Source: Halocafeteria seosinensis
Lineage: Eukaryota > Sar > Bigyra > Bicosoecida
Length of the DNA stretch: 30,211 nt
Assembly: GCA_001687465.1 (NCBI GenBank)
Contig: LVLI01000493.1
Span: 1-30,211, forward strand
Direction: 5' to 3'
The notes under the pieces were generated by a model, which searched no databases, was not told the origin of the DNA, and saw only the letters and a program-made list of their open reading frames with translations. This document shows positions 21,768 to 30,097 of the stretch, in pieces. Position numbers and translations under genes: made by a program. How positions within the stretch are numbered: position 1 is the stretch's first letter; the number at the start of each line of letters is the position of its first letter.

Positions 21768-22944
21768 TTATCTTAATTCGACGCGATCATTTAATAAATG
21801 GTCGCGTATGTGCCTATACGGAAGTAGATATGTGGATCCCTCTTCGACGGCTATATCATCTCCGGTCGCCCCTGTGATGGAGGATAACGGTCCCAAATCT
21901 TCCAGGACATGGCACACTACAAACTTATCAAGATCTGGACCTTCACCTGCATAACAGCATTTTGAAGTGCCACAAACGCCACATGATACACGAATGCCCC
22001 AAAGAAACGAAGGCACCTAGAAGATGACGGACAACTTACGGATTTGCTCATCGTCATTCAGCTTCTGATACAGCTCAGGGAGTGAATCCAAGGCACTTTC
22101 GGAAAGATGCGTGTGCATTAAGTCAGCATAGGTTCGAACCCACTCCTGTTCAGCACTGGATAGTTTATCCAACATTGTGTCATGATTTGCCAGAATATAT
22201 GTGCAGTTTTCTTTGATCTGCCATTTGTAGTGAATGATTTCATAGCTTCAAAAAAGTGGAATAATTTATCATCAAGACGTCTTTACCTTTATTAACCGTG
22301 TCCGTAGATAACTCGATATCAAGTACTGAACTCTGTCAATATCCATCTGGTACATCGAGGCGATAAAGACAGCGTCGGCGTTGTTTTGGCTTTCATCGAT
22401 GATTTCCTGCTGCCGCTTTACTTCGGTCATGAGGACATCTACGATCTCACTTTGATATGGCAGGATATCCGGAGCAAGCTGCAAAACACGTGAGTGGTAA
22501 CTCAACTAGGTTTGATTAAGCAGAGGACATGCTTACTCGTTCATTGACGAGAGCTCTTCGGAGCGCCACAACTCTCAGGTTGATGCCTTGGGGAGACTGG
22601 CTCGACTGCGTCGGGCCAGCCATTCCATCGTCATCGTCGTCATCATCATCGCCCAAAGTTAGTTCATCTGTGGTAGCTGTATCGAGACCCCCGTAGCTGT
22701 AGCTCCCCGAAGACATTTGGCTGGGTTGTGTAGCTCTTCCATTGGAATTCCCATGCGCTCTGCCCTGTCCACCCGCTGCAGCAGCTGCTGAGGCTGGTGA
22801 ATGACCGTCTGAAGCGCCTAAAGGCCTCATGTGGCCTTGTTGTGAGGAGGATCCGGATCCGGCCGCCTCGGGTGTAGAGCCATCTGCCAGCTGCGACAGG
22901 TCTCCTCCTTCATTATACGGTGCTGACGACGATTCAGAGGACAT
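21768..22944 (-). CDS. SLD5: GINS complex subunit SLD5 (GINS4) with long disordered N-terminus
   Basis: Four exons: 22944-22537, 22478-22287, 22217-22040 and 21946-21768; introns 58, 69 and 93 nt. The product is 318 aa against about 220 in human. Residues 1-120 are low complexity (Ser/Gly/Ala/Gln) with eight consecutive Asp at 99-106. The GINS A-domain follows: LRRALVNERLAPDILPYQ, FIASMYQMDIDRVQYLISSYLRTRL (the family signature), IKENCTYILAN and EQEWVRTYADLMHTHL. A linker leads to the C-terminal B-domain with EGPDLDKFVVCHVLED and YLLPYRHIRDHLL. SLD5, with PSF1-3, forms the GINS part of the CMG replicative helicase. The N-terminal tail contains several SQ/SP/TQ sites and could be regulatory (inference). 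Confidence 0.93.
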
Positions 22945-23070
22945 ATTTTTGTCTTATCTATCATGCCATATACGTATCGATACCAAACACATGAAAAGGA
23001 CCCGGAGTGAAGGGGCGATTTGAAATGTGTTTGAATTGTACAATTCAAATGTCTCATAACGACCAACAGT

Positions 23071-23165
23071 TAGGGTGTCAGGTACGGTCCTGAGCTGTGC
23101 CGTACCGAACCACCCTTCCTGACCTGCGTACCGTACCCGGTACAGGCCAGGTACAGTTTGCAACG
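23071..23165. repeat. GTACC-rich repeat, left member of inverted pair
   Basis: Starts TTAGGGTGTCAGGTAC and continues with many GGTAC, CCGTACC and GTACCG motifs in both orientations. The same 16-bp end occurs inverted at 25033-25048. Palindromic subterminal motifs are typical of hAT-type and foldback DNA transposon ends. There is no 8-bp target duplication at the two outer edges. Confidence 0.7.
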
Positions 23166-23357
23166 GCCACAAACTTGATGTATATTACGGGGGCCTTTTA
23201 GAGCCTTACAGTGGGAATGAGATGTTCCTTCCGCTGTATTATTTGTTCTCCAGTCTACTGAGAAGGTCTGAGGGCTCCAGTTGTTGATGACCCAGCGCCA
23301 AAGGTCTGTCACTAACTTCTGTCACACCGTCTGTTCGATGTGAGCAAACGGCGCTGC

Positions 23358-23890
23358 GCTGGTGCTGCACTCATGCCACTACTGCGATTTCTACCTGAGA
23401 TCATTGGAGGACTTAAAATCGAAGTGTTTGGCCGGAATGGATTCTACCGAGCCGGTGTCCTCCGCATTGGTAGTTTCTAAAGACGTCCAAACACTCAGGA
23501 GTCATAACCTCCGCGAGTTCCAGGTGAGAAGAGGTCGATATATCCCGATTCCGAAACAACCAGGACATAGTTGTTGCGGCCGATGTCGCTGCGCTTCCAT
23601 ATGAGCATGCATATAGAGAGGTGCTGCATACGTGCCGTGACTTATGCTACCCTCATTGCAGTAATTCTGAGTTCCCTGATGCGCTACTCGCCTACCGTAG
23701 GCGACACTATACAGAAACACAATTCTTTGATCAGTTAGAAAAGTCCTTCCACATAAAAAGGGTGCCACAGGAATGTATGCACGGTGACTTTCGTGATGGC
23801 ACCCAAGATATCATGCGGTGCTGGTTAAGACTACTTCCCGTTCCTAGAATACACTATACTCAGAATGCTACCATCTACCATTGTCGTTAA
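23358..23890 (+). CDS. METTL21-like protein-lysine methyltransferase, 5' part unresolved
   Basis: The last exon (23564-23890) encodes DIVVAADVAALPYEHAYREVL, then DALLAYRRRHYTETQFFDQL and a final HIKRVPQE block. This order (D-[IL]-hydrophobic-A-x-D-V, later LLAYRRR..E..FF..L) is characteristic of METTL21/METTL23-type class I methyltransferases. The preceding open stretch 23358-23523 ends at CAG|GTGAGA and joins in frame across a very short 40-nt intron. It contains ALVVSKDVQTLRSHN, resembling the segment after motif I. The glycine-rich SAM-binding motif and the usual W-G block were not found. They may lie in unplaced exons around 23170-23340, or the gene may be damaged by the repeat at 23071-23165. 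It converges on PKR1 with 34 bp between stops. Confidence 0.6.
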
Positions 23891-23924
23891 CCCAACCCAT
23901 CGATGTTGATATAAACCAAGGAGT

Positions 23925-24334
23925 TTACTTCTTCTTGTCTGCTTCCGCTTGTTGGGATGCCTCGAATGCCCACATCTCATGCACGAACCTCGCAGCACTT
24001 AATTGCGCATTGCAAGGAAAGGCGATGGCGGGCATTCCAAAGACAAAACATATCAGTTCACTGAGGCTAGCAGGCCGATTCCAAATCCTCCCAATGCGTA
24101 GACGTGGATATTTCCGTAGCCGATGAGAATTGTAAAGACGAGGCACAGGAGCATGCCTACTGTCGCAATGTTGATCACCAGGGGAAGTCCCGGGGCTGTC
24201 CCTGGAGTAATGATGCTGTCCCAGATTCTCTCCCCCAAGTTGGCTGCCGAATGAAGCAACGATTCCTGCTGCTTGCCGGTTTCAGTGCGCACTTGCTGGT
24301 GTTGCTCAGGCTCTCCGTCCTGGGTCGAAGACAT
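23925..24334 (-). CDS. PKR1: V-ATPase assembly factor PKR1 family
   Basis: 114 aa from exons 24334-24054 and 23988-23925. The protein has the Pkr1 layout: IWDSIITPGTAPGLPLVINI leading into two hydrophobic segments (VGMLLCLVFTILIGY and IHVYALGGFGIGLLAS), then VNWFVHEMW and a lysine-rich C-terminus. ER-resident Pkr1 helps assemble the V0 sector in yeast. Restoring the conserved WF requires joining AACTG to GTTCG. This means removing a 65-nt segment that begins ATATGT and ends GCGAG, so the intron would be AT-AG rather than GT-AG. Without it the frame stops right after LLASVN. The N-terminal ~45 residues are polar and probably cytosolic. Confidence 0.8.
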
Positions 24335-24451
24335 TTTGTTAGGATTAGATGAGTTGTCAAGATTTCCAGTTTTCCCTTTCATACAGTATAAAATTCCTCC
24401 CAACACTATCGTAAGGATGCTGTAACTAACAAGACCTGAGAAATTTACGTC

Positions 24452-24862
24452 ATGTCTTCCGCCAATAATTCGGCAGCACAACTTCGGACGGTGGTCGCCA
24501 AAGTTTCAAGGAAGCCTTCGCGTTTGTACGAGCGTCTTCTCACTACCAGGCCAGCACTGCTAATACAGCACATAGCAGCGCTTCGGGGTCATCTACCTCG
24601 CGAACGGAGCACCAGCGAGACTCAAGGTATCCCAATGGATTCCCTCTTCTTGCTGGGGGGAAAATGCCGGCATACATCAGATTTCATACTTCTAGCCGCC
24701 ATCATAGAGGATGATGCCTGCGGTAGGTATGTAAATAAGAACAATGCATACTTTGCGATGAATGAAATGGACTGTAGACACCCTTGTAGCTCGCCCAAAA
24801 CTTCCAGAACCCGCGGGTTCAATAGTTTCCATCCATCCACACCATACGGACTGATCAAATGA
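24452..24862 (+). CDS. Small basic protein, unknown function
   Basis: Diverges from PKR1 with 117 bp between start codons. Probable exons: 24452-24626, 24696-24722 and 24778-24854, with introns of 69 and 55 nt, giving 92 aa ending IHPHHTD. Using the alternative donor AG|GTATGT at 24726 gives a 96-aa form ending YGLIK. The unspliced frame is also open for 136 aa because the first intron is a multiple of three. The N-terminus is basic with few acids (AQLRTVVAKVSRKPSRLYERLL), compatible with mitochondrial import. The RLYER string recalls LYR proteins but is too weak to assign. Confidence 0.5.
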   Translation: MSSANNSAAQLRTVVAKVSRKPSRLYERLLTTRPALLIQHIAALRGHLPRERSTSETQGIPMDSLFLLGGKCRHTSDFILLAAIIEDDACGRYVNKNNAYFAMNEMDCRHPCSSPKTSRTRGFNSFHPSTPYGLIK

Positions 24863-24952
24863 AACTAAAAATGGTATCACACGTTCTGCTGAGATTCAGT
24901 GAAATGTATGAAGTCATTGCAATCCAGAAATAGTGAACATGTAAATGAGCTG

Positions 24953-25048
24953 GTGTACCTGGCCGTACCTGGAACCTGTACCGTACCCGGCTGTACCCGT
25001 ACCGAGGTACGGTCTGGGTACAGGTACGGTTTTGTACCTGACACCCTA
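24953..25048. repeat. GTACC-rich repeat, right member of inverted pair
   Basis: A block of alternating GTACC/GGTAC motifs that ends TGTACCTGACACCCTAAT, the reverse complement of the start of the block at 23071. The GTACC motifs are densely spaced and self-complementary, so the block could fold back. Confidence 0.7.
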
Positions 25049-25184
25049 ATTGCGTCGGCGGGTTCTTTCCCCGGTCCCGGACCGGGGTTGGTCCGGAAGG
25101 AATGTTTGGGAGGGGGAGGTAGTTTTTGAGCGCTAGAATTGATATGAACGTCGGCGTTTCATGCTTCAAACGATGTTCTGTTTC

Positions 25185-26446
25185 TAATAGTATGTATGTA
25201 AAAACTGCTGAATGGGAGGATGAGAAATTTTTTGCCACGATGATGTGTATCTACCCGAGGCAAGTGCAGGAACGGATGGAACGCTTAACGGCCACGGAGT
25301 GCGCAGCGATTGTAGCCCACATCTTGCATTTCCATGGGTAATAAATTGAGAGAAGGATAGGAAAAGGGTTAGCCAATGCTGCATCATCCAGTGGAAGCTA
25401 GTAGTAATCGCAACAATGCGCCAGTCTCCTCGAAACTACGGCTGTGAACATTACTAGGTCCGATGCATATCTTTCATGTTATGCAAACTCATGGGCTCCG
25501 TTTGGATACAGGAAGATGCATTACTTAAAAGGTATTTGCGGTTGTACCGATTGAGTGTATGCTGATGGGTTTGGGATCCTCTCATGAGTGGCAGGAGCTG
25601 ACAGTGTTGGCCTTCCGGGTGGTGTTCGCAAATTTGGGACAACTGTACAGAACGACCACATGCTTCTTTCCCCGCTTACCTGATCCAAAGCTGCGTTTCG
25701 AATTGTTGGAGGGCATGTTCCGAACTTTTTCACGAGCCGTTCCTGCGGTAGGAACGCCAGTTGACGTTCTCCTCGACGACTTCTTTCCCGGAACGCAGGT
25801 GGCTGACCGGCCGCTACATTTGGAAACACTTGATGCGCTCTTTTTAACTTGTTGGACGGAGCTTCCAGCCTTATGAATGGTCGCTGGACTCGAACATTTC
25901 TTCTTGGCAACGGTGGAAGTTCGACATCGCTTGAATGGTTTGTTCTGGTACTTAGTTTTCCAGCCAGTCCTGGAAATGTTGGTTGTAAGGGACATAAGCA
26001 CTGGGCTTTAAATTCTCGGCATTCAGAGATGAGTCTTTAGGTGCTTTAGCGCGTTCAATCCAGCAGCAGAGTCTTGATTGGCCAACTCGAGACTTCGAGC
26101 CACACTGCTTCTGCGAGAAGCAGCCAACTTCAGCTCACGGGAATACTCCAAGTTGCCATTTACCGGTATTCCCATTGTATCGGACGCAATATGCTCGAAC
26201 TTGGGATCTGCATGTTTTTCCGACAAGTTCGCCCGACAAAATGTCTCCAGCTCGTCCCAATACCCTTTGGACTGAAGAATGTCTATGGTAATGGTAGCCT
26301 TTCGCAGTAGGACCTTGCCTGGAACTACGTCTTCTCGGTTCTGGAACTTACTGAATCGCTTGTTCCAGTTGACAATCAGATGGTACCCACATGACTTAGG
26401 AATTCCCTGAGGCCACACCTCATTAGCTCCTGCTCGGTTCGTATCG
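25185..26446 (-). CDS. Spliced gene of unknown function containing left 475-nt GT-AG unit
   Basis: Two open blocks look coding. Block 1 (about 26446-26030) reads from NRAGANEVWPQGIP through LIVNWNKRFSKFQNRED and DELETFCRANLSEKHADPK to LELANQDSAAGLNAL. Block 2 (about 26010-25680) contains DVELPPLPRRNVRVQRPF and ERSRRGERQLAFLPQERL and ends NAALDQ at an AG|GTAAGC donor. The 475-nt segment 25679-25205 then ends CATTCAGCAG and joins in frame to FLHTYY-stop (stop at 25185-25187). A frame change between the blocks near 26030 is not explained by an obvious intron. I recognise no family. It may be continuous with the gene at 26522-27817. Confidence 0.4.
25198..25680 (-). repeat. ~480-bp inverted duplication, left copy
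   Basis: Matches 28101-28582 in opposite orientation with about eight substitutions and two single-base indels counted by eye (about 98% identity). Read on the minus strand, the unit begins AG|GTAAGCGGGGAAAG and ends TTCAGCAG. That gives a 475-nt GT-AG segment (25679-25205). Confidence 0.93.
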
Positions 26447-26521
26447 GGCCCGTGACGCTGCTGTCATCAATATACGCAGGTCGTTGTTGGCAAAGCTACG
26501 TCGCTCGATCTTCAGCGGGTT

Positions 26522-27817
26522 CAGGGAGAGGGAAAATAGTGTCCAATGTTTGTGATAAGCTCACACACCAAACCCAATGCTTCCTGTGATATTTGAAACA
26601 GGGTAGTACACCGAGCAGCACTACGGATTGGCACAATCCGGGTACATACTTCGTTCAGTGCTTCGCCACATGCTTCCAACGACGGTTCAATTTGACAGGT
26701 ATCCTCATACGATTGCTGTGTACACATGCGAGAGAACATATTAAGCATTTCACCTCGCTACATATTTCAAATAGAAGTGCCTCGGTGGCAGGATATCCTC
26801 GATCTTTCTGTCCCTCTTGGAAACTCTGTTCAGAATAAAAGGTTACAAATGTTATTGATTTTGCTTTGCCGTATCCGGTTTAGCGCTTGTACACTCCATC
26901 ATCGTAAACAGGGACGTTGAATTCTCAAGTTCAGCAACACGTACCTCGGTTCAAGACCTTGCTGCCATGATTACCGGAAATACACGTATCGGAAGCACTC
27001 CAAGTACAGTATATTCAACGACATGGGTATAATGAAGCTTTCACCGGTAGAATTGATGTGAATACTGTTGGCAAAGTGCCTTAAAATAACATGAAAAAAT
27101 AGTGTGGCCCTTGCTTTTGTTGAAGTCACGGTTTATTGCTTTGAACTGTTCATACGGACGTAGTGGCCAATCGGGTTCTACTTCTAGCTCATGGGTGGCC
27201 AATGAGGCTTGCGTGGAACTGTTTCGTTCGAGTTCTACTTCTGGCTCATGGGTGGGCAATGAGGCTTGCGTGGAACTCCTCCGTTCGAGTTCTACTTCCG
27301 GCTCATGAGTGGTCAGCGAGTCTTGCGTGCTGCTGTACCGTTCACGCGCCTTTCTTTTTTCCTCCTGCCGCTTTCTGAAGGAGACAATGGGGGCATGGAA
27401 CAGTTGTTCTTTCTGTTCTTCTCGCTTGTAGCGCTTGGCAGTTTCAACTCTCTGCTTATCGAATATCCGCTTGGTGTGATGAACCTCCGCGAAAAGCTCG
27501 TGCGGGAGGTCAAGATTATTGGACAATGGTTGGATTTCGTTGTCTTTGCTAATATCCACATGTTCCTCCTTTGCTGTGCCCCTATCCCATAGAGGAGAAG
27601 TATCAGACTGGTCGCTGAGCACAGTAGAATGGCCCAAACATTTGCCTGTGGATCTCTGACTCGACCCGTTGGCTAGGTGTACATCATCGTCCTCTGCTGC
27701 ATGCGCTACACCGTCTTCCCGGGTTCGTTTTGATTCTCGTATATTAGATGCAGGAGCCACTTTGACACTCGAGTGTCTCGACGGCATTTGACGGTCTCGT
27801 TGAACTCGTTTGGCCAT
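26522..27817 (-). CDS. Unrecognised spliced gene with basic, repeat-containing N-terminus
   Basis: ATG 27817 (MAKRVQRDRQMPSRHSS) opens a 259-codon frame rich in Lys, Arg, Glu and Ser, with nuclear-localisation-like KRTRED and KRYKREEQKEQ. It contains a three-copy 19-residue repeat of the type SSTQxSLxTHEPEVELER at 27175-27345. Further exons are likely downstream: SFQEGQKDRGYPATEALLF at about 26830-26750, QSYEDTCQIEPSLEACGEAL at about 26713-26650 and EALGLVCELITNIGHYF at about 26583-26524. GT and AG signals flank the last two. The link between the first frame and these exons is unresolved. Function unknown; the composition suggests a nuclear or nucleic-acid-associated protein (inference). Confidence 0.4.
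27175..27345. repeat. 57-bp minisatellite, three in-frame copies
   Basis: Units at 27175-27231, 27232-27288 and 27289-27345; each is 57 bp (19 codons). Divergence increases toward the third copy, and no unit breaks the minus-strand frame. Confidence 0.92.
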
Positions 27818-27866
27818 CTCTCTGTGTCAATCGCTCGACACTCTGGAGCCTAACCGGACGGTTGCT

Positions 27867-28100
27867 TATGCGACGTGAATATGTTCACTTTCGATGTCTA
27901 CTGGATGGATTTCATAGAGATAACGCAGCATGTGACATTCGGCATCCATTCTTTGAGACAAGTCATCCAGTGTCTCGAAGGCTAGTATGAAGAAAATGTC
28001 TTTCATTTTGTCAACCGAAACCAAAGGAAGGGCGGACTTTCCAAGACCCTTACCAAGCGCCCCAGCAAGATGCCATACGCATAAGGCGTGGTGGACCCAA
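27867..28100 (-). pseudogene. Open-frame fragment abutting the right inverted copy
   Basis: A minus-strand frame (ALPWVHHALCVWHLAGALGK through DKMKDIFFILAFETLDDL to SEHIHVA, stop at 27867) runs out of the duplicated unit. The part inside the duplication is only an antisense reading of the repeat, so the frame has no convincing start. It may be a gene fragment cut by the duplication or a chance frame. No family recognised. Confidence 0.25.
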
Positions 28101-28582
28101 GGTAAAGCGGGGAAAGAAGCATGTGGTCGTTCTGTACAGTTGTCCCAAATTTGCGAACACCACCCGGAAGGCCAACACTGCCAGCTCCTGCCACTCATGA
28201 GAGGATCCCAAACCCATCAGCATACACTCAATCGGTACAACCGTAAATACCTGCTAAGTAATGCATCTTCCTGTATCCAAACGAAGCCCATGAGTTTGCA
28301 TAACATGAAAGATATGCATCGGACCTAGTAATGTTCACAGCCGTAGTTTCGAGGAGACTGGCGCATTGTTGCGATTACTACTAGCTTCCACTGGATGATG
28401 CAGCATTGGCTAACCCTTTTCCTATCCTTCTCTCAATTTATTACCCATGGAAATGCAAGATGTGGGCTACAATCGCTGCGCACTCCGTGGCCGTTAAGCG
28501 TTCCATCCGTTCCTGCACTTGCCTCGGGTAGATACACATCATGTGGCAGAAAATTCCCCATCCTCCCATTCAGCAGTTTTAC
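28101..28582 (+). repeat. ~480-bp inverted duplication, right copy
   Basis: Reverse complement of 25198-25680. Read on the plus strand it begins CCAAG|GTAAAGCGGGG and ends CATTCAGCAG, again giving exactly 475 nt from GT to AG (28102-28576). Its distal edge lies 5 bp from a short TTAGGG array. Confidence 0.93.
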
Positions 28583-28586
28583 AACA

Positions 28587-28602
28587 GGTTAGGGTTAGGG
28601 TT
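28587..28602 (+). repeat. Interstitial telomere-like repeat (TTAGGG)
   Basis: The string GGTTAGGGTTAGGGTT, about two and a half TTAGGG units, lies immediately outside the right copy of the inverted duplication. Confidence 0.8.
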
Positions 28603-28651
28603 ACCATAGGTAATACACATGTCGGATACACAATACACACGGGCCATAAAA

Positions 28652-28868
28652 ATGTGCATCCTTGAGGCAATGCAGCAGCCACACACCCGGTAGTAGGCTA
28701 GCTAGGCTGGCTGCAGGAATAAATACTGTATCTGTCGATGAGTGGTTGATTGGCTTATGGTCAGGTCTGATACCATCCATTGCTTGTTCGATCAAAGCAA
28801 GAAAGGACAAAACACCACCCGGAGAGCGGGAGATCTCGACGGCAAGCAAATACGCAAATACCTTCCCT
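28652..28868 (+). repeat. Diverged direct duplication, copy 1
   Basis: Starts ATGTGCATCCTTGAGGCA and shares AATAAATACTGTAT, ATTGCTTGTTCGATCAAAG and GAGAGCGGGAGA blocks, in the same order, with 29741-29938. The two differ by several indels. The plus-strand reading of both copies retains INTVS...LWxGL...IACSIKxRK, so a shared coding origin is possible but unproven. Confidence 0.75.
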
Positions 28869-28997
28869 CTGGCACTGGACGCCCACGCGGATTCAATCGC
28901 TCCTACGCTGCTGCTTTACAGTACAATAGTCGCATTGATTGAGTTCCAGGCCAGTATAGCTGCATATTGCGACTTGGGGGTGGATGTATTGGGAACG

Positions 28998-29014
28998 ACC
29001 CTAACCTAACCTAA
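28998..29014 (-). repeat. Short CCTAA telomere-like repeat
   Basis: The string ACCCTAACCTAACCTAA, degenerate telomere-type units on the strand opposite to the array at 28587. Confidence 0.65.
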
Positions 29015-29740
29015 GAGAACGAAATTACTTCTATTTTATGGGACAGACAACATCTTCGCGAAATCCAGCAACGGCCACAAAGTGTGAAACCAATTATTGA
29101 TCTCTCCCACACCCAAAAGGACGCTTACAAAAAAGTTCTAGCACGGAATCGCCGGGCTAGAGCATCCAACCAACAACATCGATATCCCAAAGTCTACCAG
29201 TCGACTAGCTTGCTGTTGTTTAAGCAGTATCTCCGAGTCGTTGTGTCTTGAACTGCATGAAGCTGTATAATATGCGCTTCTTGTATAACCCCCAATTTCA
29301 GATGCTATAGCACACATATACATATATGTGACAGATGAATTGGCCCCTTCATGGATGTTTGGAGGTACGTCAGTCTGCTTGATTTTCCCCTCAGCGTACC
29401 GAGACCCATTATAGGCGGTACACCCTGCTAGCAGCACCAGTGTTGCCAGTCCTGTAACCCATACACATCCTGCATAGTGTAGATGCCGGATACAAATTGC
29501 ATCATACAATACACATCAACCGAGTCCCGTATACCTTGTGGTGTAGTCTTTTCCTCTGAGGGTCCGACGTGCAGTATGAACAATTGCCTGATATGAGTAA
29601 ACACACAGACGTCAATATCATACCCGTACTGACATCTACGCAATGGAAGAAACTTGATCTGGAACGTCCCAACAAGATCCAGGCAGCGTTTTCTTTTCTT
29701 TGCCAACTCGGATCTGTATGGGTTTGCCAGGTACATAGCT

Positions 29741-29938
29741 ATGTGCATCCTTGAGGCAGTGCAGGCATCGAATCGAATGCGCACCATACTAGGTATAAAT
29801 ACTGTATCGATGACTGTTGACTTATGGACAGGTCTGACACTACCCATTGCTTGTTCGATCAAAGAAAGAAAGCACAAGCCACCGAGATAAACAACACAAA
29901 CGGAGAGCGGGAGACCTGGGGCAGCACAACCTTCCCTC
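29741..29938 (+). repeat. Diverged direct duplication, copy 2
   Basis: Second copy of the block at 28652-28868, about 1.09 kb downstream, same orientation, shortened by several small deletions. Confidence 0.75.
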
Positions 29939-30097
29939 AGCAAAAGGTCGAGAGATGGAAGACTTTTGCTGCAACATACCGGGGATTCAGGTAATCCCAC
30001 AATGGAATCACAATTTTCAAGTTCCAACGGAGGATCTAGCACCATCAAAGCTCAGCTCTTATTTTGGCTCGGATACTCTCCAAAACAATCGATCACG

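Larger units (their letters stand above)
28603..30097. other. Repeat-rich stretch without a confident gene
   Basis: Holds the diverged duplication, a short CCTAA array and open frames that I do not trust. A 206-codon minus-strand frame (29428-30048, MMVLDPPLELENC...) and a 116-codon plus-strand frame (28662-29009) both overlap the duplicated block. A minus-strand frame at 29138-29509 begins with a hydrophobic segment (VTGLATLVLLAGCTAY). None resembles a known family, and some could be exons. Confidence 0.4.

Noticed and set aside
22125-22140. Isolated GGTTCGAACC as a pol III B box
   Set aside because: It is a palindrome inside a conserved SLD5 exon (EWVRTY), with no tRNA fold.
23071-25048. 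A single intact hAT transposon of about 2 kb
   Set aside because: No transposase lies between the ends, the interior holds PKR1 and a methyltransferase, and the flanks show no 8-bp target duplication.
25559-25876. 105-codon plus-strand frame across the left duplicated unit
   Set aside because: It is antisense to the better exon on the minus strand, and in the right copy an indel breaks it.
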